The notes beneath the pieces were generated by a model. It saw only the letters and a program-made list of their open reading frames with translations, ran no database searches and was not told the DNA's origin. The position numbers and the translations under genes are program-made. DNA of 64,000 nt from Ophiodon elongatus. Lineage: Eukaryota > Chordata > Actinopteri > Perciformes > Hexagrammidae. The stretch's first letter is position 1. Each line of letters opens with the position of its first letter. Of the stretch, positions 12,431 through 21,817 are shown piece by piece. The DNA lies in assembly GCA_016806645.1 (NCBI GenBank), contig JACSYO010001998.1:124001-188000 (forward strand), written 5' to 3'.

Positions 12431-13320
12431 TGAACGCGGCGGGAGGCTGACATTGAGCATTAGAACATTATTTCCCCATAAAATGAACAGGAAATGAAGG
12501 CCTTTCATGTTTTATAGATGTGATATTTGGTTATTCAGCACATCACAAGTCAAACTGCAGGTGCAGATCTTTTTTTTATATTAACATTTGAAGTACATTG
12601 CCAGCATTTTATTTTTATTTTGTATCTCTCACTTTCTTCAGTGTCTGTGCTAGGGGACTATGTTGGTAAGGTTAGGGAAAGATCAGCATTAGTTATTGGA
12701 GAAGCGGGCATTAATTGCAGGCCTGTGGCGGGAAGCACACTCCTGTCTGCTACATGAAAGTCAGGTGGGGATACTGGCCTGCTTTCATTTGCCCCCCCCC
12801 AATCACTGGCATGTTGGGTGTGCTTAGGTATAGTTTCTTTTCCAGTTTATTGCCAGAAAAGATTTTTTTAAAAGTGTAATTAAAGGGCCAGCGTGTCGGG
12901 GGATCTATGAGCTGAAATGGAATATGATATTAATAACTATGTTTTCACGAGTATATAACGGGGGTCATCAAATTTTTTTAGAGACTGGGAGCTACCTGAA
13001 GGGTTTACTTTTATATAATGATGATTATGCATTTATTAGGCTATGTCTATTTAGAGACTATGTTCACAATCATCATCAATAATGTTTTACCAAGTAATTG
13101 TGCAGAACAGACTCAAAGTGCTTCCTCATTGAAAAAAAATACATTGGCCTCAAAATTATGCTATTTATGCGGGCGACTCATTGGCTCTTGTGTCACCTGA
13201 AACTCAGAATCTATGTCTTTTCATTATCTTAGAATTAGCCCTTCATATTGGGATCAAGTCCTCTTCAGGGCCATGTTTCACCGCCACGTTACTTTCTTTT
13301 TCTTTCTTTTTCTTCACTGG
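12431..13320. other. non-coding, no gene seen
   Basis: No recognisable gene; the frames at 12527-12757 and 13018-13200 lack domains. The segment ends at the target duplication of the hAT element that follows. Confidence 0.5.
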
Positions 13321-13328
13321 CTCTAGAG
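13321..13328. repeat. hAT target-site duplication, left
   Basis: CTCTAGAG, repeated exactly at 14774-14781. It is itself a perfect palindrome and fits the nTCTAGAn preference known for Buster- and Ac-type hAT transposons. Confidence 0.95.
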
Positions 13329-13480
13329 CAGTGTTTCTCAAACTGTGGGGCGCGCCGCTCTAGTGGGGCGCAGTGGTATGACAGGTGGGGCGCAGAGGGA
13401 AATGCAGAATATTTTTATTTCAAGAACTTTATTAAGAACTTCACATATTACAAAAGTACAAAGTACACGGACATAAAACT

Positions 13481-13961
13481 TGCTGTGTTCACACCAAAAT
13501 ATGAATATTCGCGCCGCTTTACTTGTGTGAGTTTACTCGCTGGACTATTTGAGGTTATTTCCCTTCATTTGTGCTAGACACGCCGGAGAGGGGGCGTGGC
13601 TTATCTCCGTAGAAATAGTTAATTTCCGCCATCCACAAACGTGGGAACATCAAACGCCCTCGTGTCTGGGTTCATAACATCATCCGTAGCCGCACACAGC
13701 TTCTCCAGGATCGGGAGGACTGCCGCTTCCAGTCTATCAACTTCTCCTCCATAGTTTCTCGCAAGACGTCAGTGATGACGGGCGGAGCTTCTCAACGCTG
13801 ATTGGCTTTAAAGACACAGCGTCACGCGAATGAGGCAAATTGTTCGCGTCGCATCATTCGCGCCGCCCGGCGGAAATTCGCGTTATTCGCATCTGTGCAG
13901 TGACTGTGTGTGTAATCGACTCGCGGGAAATATTTGCAGCGCTTTTGGTATGAACACAGCA
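13481..13961. mobile_element. possible MITE nested in the hAT element
   Basis: TGCTGTGTTCACACCAAAA at 13481-13499 faces its inverted copy at 13943-13961, with 18 of 19 positions matching. This defines a 481-bp unit inside the hAT element. The interior is rich in TTCGCG words, unlike the AT-rich host element. No clear target duplication could be found at the edges. It may be an independent insertion or a fold-back part of the host element. Confidence 0.5.
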
Positions 13962-14010
13962 GTTATTAATAAATACATGGTGAACACAGCAGTTATTAAT
14001 AAATACATGG
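13951..14010 (+). repeat. 30-bp tandem duplication
   Basis: A 30-bp unit beginning TGAACACAGCAGTTATTAAT occurs twice in tandem, at 13951-13980 and 13981-14010. The first copy overlaps the right inverted repeat of the nested unit, so the duplication postdates that unit. Confidence 0.9.
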
Positions 14011-14084
14011 CAAAATGCCTGTACTTTGGTGTAAATGTTTACATTACGCCGTTAACAGGTTACGGTTGCGCATGCGCGACGGCC

Positions 14085-14275
14085 AAGATCCTTGGCGACT
14101 CACACGGTGTTCTGCTTCCCTTCACCACATCCTACCTCTGAGAGGTCGCTGCTCTGCTGTTGCCTCTCTCCAAACAAAGTACAGATCTGAGCTCTACATG
14201 CAGCATGGATTGAGAGAGGCCGTATCAAGTCTCACACCCCGTTTTAAAACGATTTGTAGTGGACAGCAGGCTCAC
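14085..14275 (+). pseudogene. hAT transposase C-terminal remnant
   Basis: The + strand reads a Leu-Pro-Phe-Thr-Thr-Ser-Tyr-Leu block, then after a stop and a frameshift Ser-Leu-Gln-Thr-Lys-Tyr-Arg-Ser. Further on come a His-Gly-Leu-Arg-Glu-Ala-Val stretch and a Pro-Arg-Phe-Lys segment. This order resembles the C-terminal dimerisation region of ZBED/Charlie-type hAT transposases, in which a PFSTTYLCE-like block precedes an RNRL..DLR..L block. Only about 60 codons survive, with no catalytic domain. Confidence 0.65.
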
Positions 14276-14773
14276 TGCTCCACTAATACTGAGACAACCT
14301 GATGGCTCACATATCTGACCTCATTTGGTTTGGTTTTGTACAGGTTGCACGTTATTGTTGTTTTGAAAAGATATGCAGTGTAAAACTCAGTAAAACTCTT
14401 TGTCAAATATTTGAACTTGTTTTGTTTAGTTTTTCACAGGTTGTACTTTATTGTTATTATCTTGAAAATATATTCAGTGCAAAACAGGTTAATTGCAGCC
14501 ACAATAAGCTATGTTTTGCCAAATATTAGTTAATTTTTGGACAGAAAACTTTATTTGCATTGTTCTAACAAAGTGATTGCACATTTTGTTTTTGTCTGAT
14601 GGAGCAATCTGGTTTACTTGAAAGTAATTGCAATTTTCTTTATCTATTAGTTGAAAAAGCACAGATGGAGGAGTCACAAAATCTTGCTATTTCAATAAAA
14701 ATTCAACATGGACCATTTTGTTACAATTTTGTTGGGGCGGTGGGGCGTGACAGAAAAGGTTTGAGAATCACTG

Positions 14774-14781
14774 CTCTAGAG
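14774..14781. repeat. hAT target-site duplication, right
   Basis: CTCTAGAG, exact copy of 13321-13328. Confidence 0.95.
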
Positions 14782-15785
14782 AGAGAGAGCCCTTCCATAT
14801 TTACGTTACCCAAAGGCAAAACTGCGGTACCGCCAGCCGCAGTCTGACTTCAGTTTCTCCTATAATAGTGTTATTACGGTATGGATGGCCTCTGAGTGAG
14901 GCGACCCCCATCACCACGGTTTTGCTCTCGGAGGGGTATTCAGTTGGTTGCAGTTTGCAACCACACCACTAGATGGCACTAAATCCTAAACACACTGTCC
15001 CTTGTTTTCTTTCCTGGTGTCTTCATGTTGATATCACTGTGGAAGAAAGGATGGATGTTTCCTCCTAATTTAGAAGAGTTGGTTTACAATTAACCTGAAA
15101 GCCTCCCGCGTGGAACCAACAAGTGCTGGTTTCTTGTTGTTTGGCGTCTGAGGATCACATGAATAGTGTTCTACAGCCTACCTCTATTTTTCTGTATTTT
15201 TCAGCTGTGTCTTGCCTCCAGCTATTTAAATACAGATTTTCTTTTCTGTCATGCTTTTTTAGTTGTAACTGTTGTTTCTTGATGCGACTCCCTTGTTTAT
15301 ATTTAGCTGTTTTAGCAAATAAAACCCACCCTGCTGCTCATTATTCTCTAGATTTAATCCCAGTAAGACACGCAGTGTCTACATATGACAGTTAAGCTTA
15401 TTTAAAAAGGACAGTGGCCACTGAAAAATTAAAACAAACATTTGAAAATGAGCCTTCTTGGCTAAATATGGATCTTAATTTCTCATCCAGTGGCCCTGGC
15501 CAGATGTTAAAAACATCCTCAATTCGAATACTACATTTATACAAAGTTAAGTGATCCACAAAAAACACTGTATAACTGACAAATGTACATCACAAAAGCT
15601 AAATAATGCAACAATAAAAAACAATGTATTTGTATTTTTGTGTCCATATTCAATTTAGTTGGGATAATAACTTTTCACTTGCTGTTCACTGTTGGTGCTT
15701 GCCTCAAATAACAGTATGACGCTGATGATTCCTCTCAGCAGGAGCTCAAATTAAAGTTCACCTCTGACGTTAAAGCTCTTAGCCG

Positions 15786-15786
<1 letters not shown>
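14782..15786. other. non-coding; short dispersed repeat near 14950
   Basis: No gene recognised. About 14935-15005 (GGTTGCAGTTTGCAACCACACCACTAGATGGCACTAAAT, quoted as two overlapping words: GGTTGCAGTTTGCAACCACA and CACTAGATGGCACTAAAT) resembles a short dispersed sequence common in teleost genomes. It also contains a 14-bp palindrome, GGTTGCAGTTTGCAACC-like, that could form a hairpin. Confidence 0.45.
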
Positions 15787-15821
<35 letters not shown>

Positions 15822-15908
15822 GGGGTGGGGGTGGGAGGGGGTTGGAGGGGGTGGGGGGGCTTTAGGGCCTATGGGGATCATTTTATTTTCAAAACGAGGT
15901 CCAACAGG

Positions 15909-15998
<90 letters not shown>
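15787..15998. repeat. (GT)n / G-run / (AC)n composite
   Basis: A (GT)n tract at 15787-15818 runs into a G-rich stretch (15819-15859) with six or more runs of three or more Gs. After about 50 bp comes a long (AC)n at 15909-15998 with one AAAC interruption. The GT and AC arms are complementary and could pair across a spacer of about 90 nt. Frames through this region (15735-16013 on either strand) are repeat artefacts. Confidence 0.93.
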
Positions 15999-16001
<3 letters not shown>

Positions 16002-16060
16002 ACCTTAGCCTAACACACACACACACAGACCTAAACCTAACCTTAGCCTAACCTCAAACC
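15999..16060. repeat. CCTAA-rich interstitial tract
   Basis: Degenerate CCTAACCTTAGCCTAAC words occur twice, separated by a short (AC)n. They resemble decayed telomere-like CCTAA sequence, though the units are not exact hexamers. Confidence 0.6.
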
Positions 16061-16454
16061 TAAGTCTTCACCCTTAAATGTAATGATTTACGTCATGGGG
16101 TTGTGTATTTTCTCCCCAGTAAGGAAGCCGAGTCCCCACATGGTGTAAACAGATTTAGGTCCCCACAAGACAGGTAAAACAGACCCACCCAAACACATTG
16201 AACATAAACCAAAGAGAGGGTTTGGAATATATTTGTGGGATACGAGTGAAGCTTCAAATGAAAACTTTCCCCATACCGGCAGACATATTTCCTCTCTGCC
16301 AGCAGTGAACATGAGCAAACAAACTGTTGGTTGGTTGGTTGGGTCGCCTCTCGTGTTAAACGAGTGGCTCTGGGTCAATTACGACACTGTCTGCGGTCTC
16401 GAAAAGGTCATGAACTCCTCTACCCTCAACTTCCACTTCGATTCCAAAAACAAG

Positions 16455-16491
<37 letters not shown>

Positions 16492-17478
16492 ACAGGCTGT
16501 CAGCAAACATAATGAACGTTTAATAGACCAGCTGAAAACCAACCATGGGTCCATTCGGCAGTGTGACGGCTGGTAAACAGCCACAACACACACACCCAGA
16601 GACGAGTCAGCCTTGGTGTCATCGGACTAGCAGGATAGCATTCCAAATAAGATGATTTCACATTCAAAGGTTTACTGAACGGAAAAATATATATTTAGCT
16701 TAATTAAACTAAATGAAAGAATTGTAAATAATCATAAGCTGCAAAACCTTGATGTGAAGGGAATAATCTCCAAAAGGGGCAGGGACGCAAAAGCTGAGAA
16801 ACAATGAATTCAAGTTCCGATGTGTAAATTTGTTCATCTTCTCCTCCGGTTGTTCTGTTCCTACCTCAACAGTCATCTTGATAAACCGTCATGCAAATCT
16901 TCCACAGTCGCTGGTATAGACACAGGATGCCCAGCCAGTTTGCAGTATTAAAAAAAAGCAGCCGCTCTTTTTGAGTTAAGCTTGTGGGCTCTTTCATCTC
17001 TTCTTGCTTTGCAAAAACTAAGAAAAGTAAATCTTTTCTTCTGATACAGAGAGTTTGGTATGTACCGGGTCTGCACAAGTAAATGTTCCTACCGGGAAAG
17101 AGGCAGAGCCGTGCGCACTGAAAAACACTCACCATGTCCTGTATATTACAAACTAACTGCCAGTTTATACTTATGGTTATTGTTCAAACAAAATGTTCGT
17201 CTCCCCCCCCTCCCTGCATCCACCTGAAAATTCAGAATGAAAGAATTGCAGCCGCTGATTGCCCCATGAATTGCCATTCATTTGCAATCGTTATGCAGCG
17301 ATGATATGACAACGCAAACATGCCCATAAAGTTTTGCAGCCAAGTCCAAGTTGCCTTTTTTTCTTTTGTATGATTGCAATTTCTTCATGTGGCAAAGTAT
17401 GAATATGCAATAGGCCAGTGAGTCTGCCGAAGGCAATTTAGGGAAAAAATGTGAGCCTCGGATTTGGAAAAATAAAGA
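16061..17478. other. non-coding, no gene seen
   Basis: No recognisable gene. It contains GTCCCCACA words (16130-16175) often found beside teleost AC tracts, and the microsatellite at 16456-16487. Confidence 0.5.
16456..16487. repeat. (GT)n microsatellite
   Basis: About 16 uninterrupted GT units. Confidence 0.95.
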
Positions 17479-17490
17479 GAGGGAAGAAGT
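17479..17490. repeat. Rex3 target-site duplication, left
   Basis: GAGGGAAGAAGT, repeated exactly at 19845-19856 directly after the GATG-type tail. Confidence 0.9.
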
Positions 17491-17734
17491 TCCAAAAATC
17501 CTGATGAATTACGGACTACAGCCACCTCGCCCGGACCAGGGAAACCGGGGCACCCTCCCGGAGCCAGACCCGGGAGGGGAGCTCGTAGGCGAACGTCTGG
17601 TGGCCGGGCCTTTGCCCATGTGGCCCGGTCGGGCTCAGCCCGAAGAAACAACATGGAGCAGCCATCCTGTGGACCCACCGGATAAGCATCGGGGTCGGGT
17701 GCTGTGTAGGCCGATCGCCAGCAGCATAGACTCT

Positions 17735-18425
17735 AGGGACGTGGAACGTCACCTCGCTAGCGGGGAAAGAGCCAAAGCTGGTGCGGGAGTTGGAGCAGTA
17801 CCAGCTAGATATAGTTGGCCTCACCTCCACGCACAGCACTGGCTCTGGAACCAAGCTCCTGGAGAAAGGTTGGACTTTGTCCTTTTCTGGAGTTGCCCAG
17901 GGTGAGAGGCACCGGGCGGGAGTGGGGATACTCACGAGCCCCCGGCTGCGCGCCGCCGTCTTGGAGTTCTCCCCGGAGAACGAGAGGGTTGCCTCCCTGC
18001 GCCTGTGGGTTGCGGGGAGTAAGGCTCTGACTGTTGTTTGTGCCTATGCACCGAACAGCAGTTCGGAGTATCTGGCCTTCTTGGAGTCGGTGGGAGGGGT
18101 TCTGGAAAGGGCGCCTCCTGCTGACTCCATAGTTCTCCTGGGAGACTTCAACGCTCACGTGGGCAACGACAGAGAAACCTGGCGGGGGGTGATTGGGAGG
18201 AACGGCTTGCCCGATCTGAACCCGATGGTGTCTCGCTGTTGGACTTCTGTGCTAGCCACGGTTTGTCCATAACGAACATAGGGTGGCTCATAAGTACCAG
18301 AACACCTTAGGCCGTAGATCAATGATCGACTTTGTAATAGTTTCATCTGATCTGCGGCCGTATGTCTTCGACATTCGGGTGAAGAGAGGAGCAGAGCTGT
18401 CAACTGATCACCACCTGGTGGTGAG
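17735..18425 (+). pseudogene. Rex3 endonuclease domain, broken
   Basis: It reads an apurinic-endonuclease-type domain: TWNVTS-like start near 17737, Asp-Ile-Val-Gly-Leu-Thr-Ser near 17808, the core Leu-Leu-Gly-Asp-Phe-Asn-Ala-His near 18136, Arg-Arg-Ser-Met-Ile-Asp-Phe near 18313, and the terminal Ser-Thr-Asp-His-His motif near 18400. The GDFN Asp/Asn and the final Asp-His are conserved catalytic positions of this fold, and they are retained. The frame is lost between the first open stretch (17781-18272) and the next (18283 on), where a Leu-Leu-Asp-Phe-Cys block expected in the family is shifted. In an intact element this nuclease nicks the target DNA for reverse transcription. Confidence 0.88.
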
Positions 18426-18728
18426 TTGGAGCAGATGGCAGGGGAATCTGGGAATCTGGAGGGGTTCTGGGAGTTTGCCCAACCAGTCTACATGTGTTTT
18501 GTGGACTTGGAGAAGGCCTTCGACCGGGTCCCTCGGGGGTTTTTGTGGGGGGTGCTGCGGGAGTATGGGGTGCCGGACTCGTTACAACGGGCCAGCCGGT
18601 CTCTGTACGACTGCAGTAGGAGCTGTGTTCGTATTCTCGGCAATAAGTCAGACGCGTTCCCGGTGGGTGTTGGCCTCCGCTAGGGCTGCCCTTTATCACC
18701 GGTCCTGTTCGTGACTTTCATGGACAGG

Positions 18729-18732
18729 ATAT
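18729..18732. repeat. solo-LTR target duplication, left
   Basis: ATAT, repeated at 19164-19167. Removing the LTR and one copy restores the Rex3 codons Met-Asp-Arg-Ile-Ser-Arg-Arg without a frame change. Confidence 0.9.
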
Positions 18733-19163
18733 TGTAGTATATTTTGCTCTGTAATGCATGAAGATAACATACGTGAAGGGGCCTGTGACTTTGGAATGTC
18801 GGATCCATTGATGTTTGTTGCACATGGGATAATCGTTAGGTACCCCCGCTGGGCAATGCTCCTTGACCTGGAGGATGGAGGAGTAGCTGTGCCTATGTCC
18901 GAAACATGTCTTTCATTGGGGGCCCTCTTTATGACGTCATTATATACTCAAGTCTGGGGCGTAAACAACATCCATATATAAGTGATCGGGAGAGCCCCGA
19001 CGGTTAGAGTTCTGTTCGACTTTGGGACTCTCCGGGTGTACATGTCACCCGTCTTGACATATGTTGCTTGTTTGTAATAAACTTCATTATACCAGCAAGA
19101 ACAGTGTCCGCGGAGATTCCTTCATCATCACTCCAACATCACTGTCGCTTGAAATATACAACA
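18733..19163 (+). mobile_element. 431-bp solo LTR inside Rex3
   Basis: It starts TGTAGTATAT and ends ATATACAACA, which are inverted repeats of each other with one mismatch and carry the TG...CA ends of LTRs. A 4-bp ATAT duplication flanks it. In + orientation it has a TGACGTCA palindrome at 18932-18939, TATATA at 18941-18946, a second TATATAA at 18975-18981, and AATAAA at 19076-19081 in the order expected for U3-R-U5. No internal coding region is present, so this is the product of LTR-LTR recombination. A 4-bp duplication suits a Ty3/Gypsy or retrovirus-like element; the clade cannot be told from the LTR. Confidence 0.93.
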
Positions 19164-19236
19164 ATATCTAGGCGCAGCCGGGGGGAGGAGAACGTCGAGT
19201 TCGGGGGGAGCGAAGGAGTTCAAGTATCTCGGGGTC

Positions 19237-19815
19237 TTGTTCACGAGTGAGGGTAAGATGGAGCGGGAGATCGACCGACGGATCGGTGCGGCTGCAGCAG
19301 TAAAACAGGCGCTGCACCGGACCGTCTTGGTGAAGAGGGAGCTGAGCCGGAAGGCAAAGCTCTCAATTTACCGGGCGGTCTACGTTCCGACCCTCACCTA
19401 TGGTCACGAACTCTGGGTCGTGACCGAAAGAACGAGGTCTCGGATACAAGCGGCCGAAATGAGTTTTCTCCGTAGGGTGGCCGGACTCAGCCTTAGAGAT
19501 AGGGTAAGGAGCTCGGACATCAGGAGGGAACTTGGAGTTGAGGCGCTACTCCTTCGCATCGAAAGGAGTCAGCTGAGGTGGTTCGGGCATCTAATCAGGA
19601 TGCCTCCTGGACGCCTCCCGTTAGAGGTTTTCCAGGCACGCCCAACTGGTAGGAGGCCCCGGGGAAGACCCAGGACAAGCTGGAGGGATTATATCTCCCA
19701 GCTGGCCTGGGAACGCCTCGGGATCCCCCAGAACGAGCAGGAACGTGTTGCGGGTGAGAGGGGAGCCTGGGTTGGCCTGCTAGGCCTGCTGCCACCGCGA
19801 CCCGACCCCGGATAA
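19237..19815 (+). pseudogene. Rex3 ORF, C-terminal part
   Basis: An open frame of 192 codons with the Met-Glu-Arg-Glu-Ile-Asp-Arg-Arg start of the post-RT region, then Tyr-Val-Pro-Thr-Leu-Thr-Tyr-Gly-His-Glu-Leu-Trp, a His-Leu-Ile-Arg-Met-Pro-Pro-Gly-Arg-Leu-Pro block, and an Arg-Pro-Arg-Gly-Arg-Pro-rich end closing on Pro-Pro-Arg-Pro-Asp-Pro-Gly. This is the conserved tail of the Rex3 polyprotein. It is the best preserved part of the copy but has no RT active site in frame upstream, so it is a remnant. The ATG at 19237 is internal and not a true start. Confidence 0.88.
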
Positions 19816-19844
19816 GCGGATGAAAATGGATGGATTGATGGATG

Positions 19845-19856
19845 GAGGGAAGAAGT
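19845..19856. repeat. Rex3 target-site duplication, right
   Basis: GAGGGAAGAAGT, exact copy of 17479-17490. Confidence 0.9.
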
Positions 19857-20393
19857 CATTTGTTTATTCGTTTCTATAATGACGTCATTTTCCATTTATT
19901 TTCTTTCTCTCTTTTCAACAAATGACATGCAGGGGAGCTCTATTAATGTATTTTTCATGACAGAACTGCCACTGCATCTTGTCACTGCATCCCAAACTAA
20001 ATGAGTTTGAGTGGACACCTTTTATTAATGTGCTTCAGCTACCCCCTAACTCTACGGAGACGCTAATAATTTCACTGTGACTGCGTGTGCCTATTAGCGC
20101 TGATCTTTGTGAATCTGACTTTTTGCAGTGAGGCTTATTTACGTAGAAAGGGGCTATTTTAGTGCAAATAGCACCAAGACCCTTGCAGGTGCTTTGAGAA
20201 TTTTTGTCTTATTTGTGCAGGTTTAGCGGCCACAAAAGCTTTAATATAATTTTTTTATGTTTTTAATGGTGAGATGTTTTATTTGTACTGTTGTACCCAT
20301 GCTGAGAGAAGCTAGGACAGATTTCCACTGAGTTGGAAAGTCAGTCAGTCTTTTATGAAGGTTATGATATTGTAACCCTAGTTCTACAAGTAT
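19857..20393. other. non-coding, no gene seen
   Basis: No gene recognised; AT-rich sequence between the Rex3 copy and the inverted repeat that follows. Confidence 0.5.
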
Positions 20394-20544
20394 AGGCTCC
20401 GCCCTCTACTGGACTCTAACACTCTCCTCCAATCACGAGCACGAGGTCTGTGGTTCACACATATTTGGGTCGGCACGTCCTGAATGGTTGGCTTTGCTTA
20501 TGCTTGTGATCAGAGGTGAGTGTTGCATCAAGAGGGCGGAGCCT
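20394..20544. repeat. inverted-repeat element, fold-back
   Basis: AGGCTCCGCCCTCT at 20394-20407 faces its perfect inverted copy at 20531-20544, leaving 123 bp between the arms. The arm is followed or preceded by related AGTTCT-type sequence. It looks like part of a MITE; no target duplication was resolved. Confidence 0.6.
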
Positions 20545-21768
20545 GTGTGAGTCAGAACTTGTGGATACTATTCCTGGTTGCTTGCAAGTTCAGTGAGACT
20601 GTTGCCAAACCCAGGAGAGCATATTTCATGTTAACTTCACCATATATATATATTGCTCCTGAAATGACACGTGTTATGCTTTTTGTCTTGGGTAGCATGA
20701 GGAGCAACAACCATGACGAGTAGATGGCGACCTACACTACCTGTAGAAATTCCTAACTTGGCCAAGTGAAAACCTAAATAAGATAGTAAATTAAAGTTAC
20801 CAGGATAATACTACTACTTTTTCTCAATAACACATTTTGTATTTTAATACTAACTCGTTTGCGACTCGTGTTCTGAATGACTTTTAAACACAGCTCAACA
20901 AGAATGTGTTGTTTTTCTGTTCCATATCTCGTCACCATAACAGATAAGCTAACAGCCCGTCCAAAGGAGGTCTGATGCGAGGGCAGTTATCCATTTATTC
21001 GTTGATGTTCTTTGAGTCCCTGAGCCGGATACCCAGCGATGTCACACCGTGTCCTCAAACTCCACAGACAGACACCTGGTCATTGTCCCTGATTTGCTGT
21101 TTGATTGACAGGTAATTTCTTGGAAACAAAACTGGAGTAGTATCAAAACCTGAGTTTCTGCTTGGATGACAGATTGGCAAAAACACCCATAAAACAGATC
21201 ATTTGCTCAGGAGACATGTTGACTGATGACTTTCTGGAAGTGATTATATTCTTTTCAAATTGGATATATATCACTGGAGTGGAGGTTAAGTGGGTGTAAT
21301 GGTACTTTGTGTTGAGTGAGTGTGTGTGTGTGTGCAGCTGAGAACTGAGGAGGTGAAACAAAGAGCAGTCTTATCCACTTAGTGTGTCAGTGTGTTGATT
21401 CGTTAATCACTGTTTTCTCCTGAAGTAAGAAGTAAACACTATATGTGTGTGAGGTAGCGACCTTTGTATGCATCTGTGTCTGTGTGTGGTGTCTCTGAAT
21501 GCCGTACCTATATTTTTGTCAGTGCATGTGTTTTCCAGTGATACAGTTTTGTAAACAGATGTAGTTTTCTTTGAATGCTGAAGGAAAGTTCACCCCAAAA
21601 TCAAAAATACATATTTTCCCACTTTTCTGCAGTGCTATTTATCAATCTAGATTTTTTTTTTTGCTGTGAGTTGCCTATTTTTTTGGGAGATATCACCCGT
21701 AGAGATGACTGACTTCTCTGAAAATATAATGGAACCAGATGGCTCTCAGCTTGTGGTATGCTGCTAGG
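20545..21768. other. non-coding, no gene seen
   Basis: No recognisable gene. Short GT-rich words occur around 21320-21335 and 21440-21490. Confidence 0.5.
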
Positions 21769-21769
21769 T

Positions 21770-21815
<46 letters not shown>
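21769..21815. repeat. (GT)n microsatellite
   Basis: About 23 uninterrupted GT units. Confidence 0.96.

Positions 21816-21817
<2 letters not shown>

Larger units (their letters stand above)
13329..14773 (+). mobile_element. hAT transposon, non-autonomous
   Basis: A 1445-bp element bounded by an exact 8-bp duplication, CTCTAGAG. Its left end is CAGTGTTTCTCAAACTGTGG and its right end, read inward on the opposite strand, is CAGTGATTCTCAAACCTTTT. These are imperfect terminal inverted repeats starting with the CAG typical of hAT elements. Inside, 14085-14275 keeps a decayed piece of a hAT transposase C-terminus. The rest includes a GC-rich part with a second inverted-repeat element (13481-13961) and a 30-bp tandem duplication. 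It cannot encode a functional transposase and must have moved in trans. Confidence 0.93.
18480..19236 (+). pseudogene. Rex3 reverse transcriptase, broken and interrupted
   Basis: About 18490-18683 reads the RT palm start, Phe-Val-Asp-Leu-Glu-Lys-Ala-Phe-Asp-Arg-Val, which carries the first catalytic Asp. The Gly-Leu-Arg-(stop)-Gly-Cys-Pro-Leu-Ser-Pro block follows at 18677-18705, where the expected Gln codon is TAG. The thumb-side Met-Asp-Arg-Ile block (18719-18732) is cut by the solo LTR and resumes at 19164. After Phe-Gly-Gly (19201) a deletion removes the Phe-Ala-Asp-Asp catalytic box and joins directly to a Val-Gln-Val-Ser-Arg-Gly region. A large deletion also lies between the endonuclease end (18425) and the RT start. 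The copy is unquestionably inactive. Confidence 0.88.
17491..19844 (+). mobile_element. Rex3-type RTE LINE, internally deleted
   Basis: A LINE copy bounded by an exact 12-bp duplication. Order: a GC-rich 5' part, endonuclease (17735-18425), reverse transcriptase pieces (18480-19200), C-terminal domain (19237-19815), and a very short 3' end with a GGATAAGCGGATG / GGATGGATTGATG tail. A GATG-repeat tail and an almost absent 3' UTR are known features of Rex3. The RT block near 18680-18700 also matches, from memory, the conserved site used to detect Rex3 in fish. Frameshifts, a stop in the RT core and two internal deletions make it inactive. A solo LTR (18733-19163) has inserted in the RT region. 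Confidence 0.92.

Noticed and set aside
13329..13346. 13329-14773 and 53791-55242 being copies of the same hAT family
   Set aside because: The outermost bases are similar (CAGTG[TG]TTCTCAAACT), but the interiors do not match; related termini only.
15735..16013. Frames rich in Cys-Val, Thr-His or Gly on both strands
   Set aside because: Produced by (GT)n, (AC)n and the G-run tract.
17385..18403. Antisense and alternative frames over the Rex3 5' half, up to 139 codons
   Set aside because: GC-rich shadows of the endonuclease coding strand, with no homology of their own.
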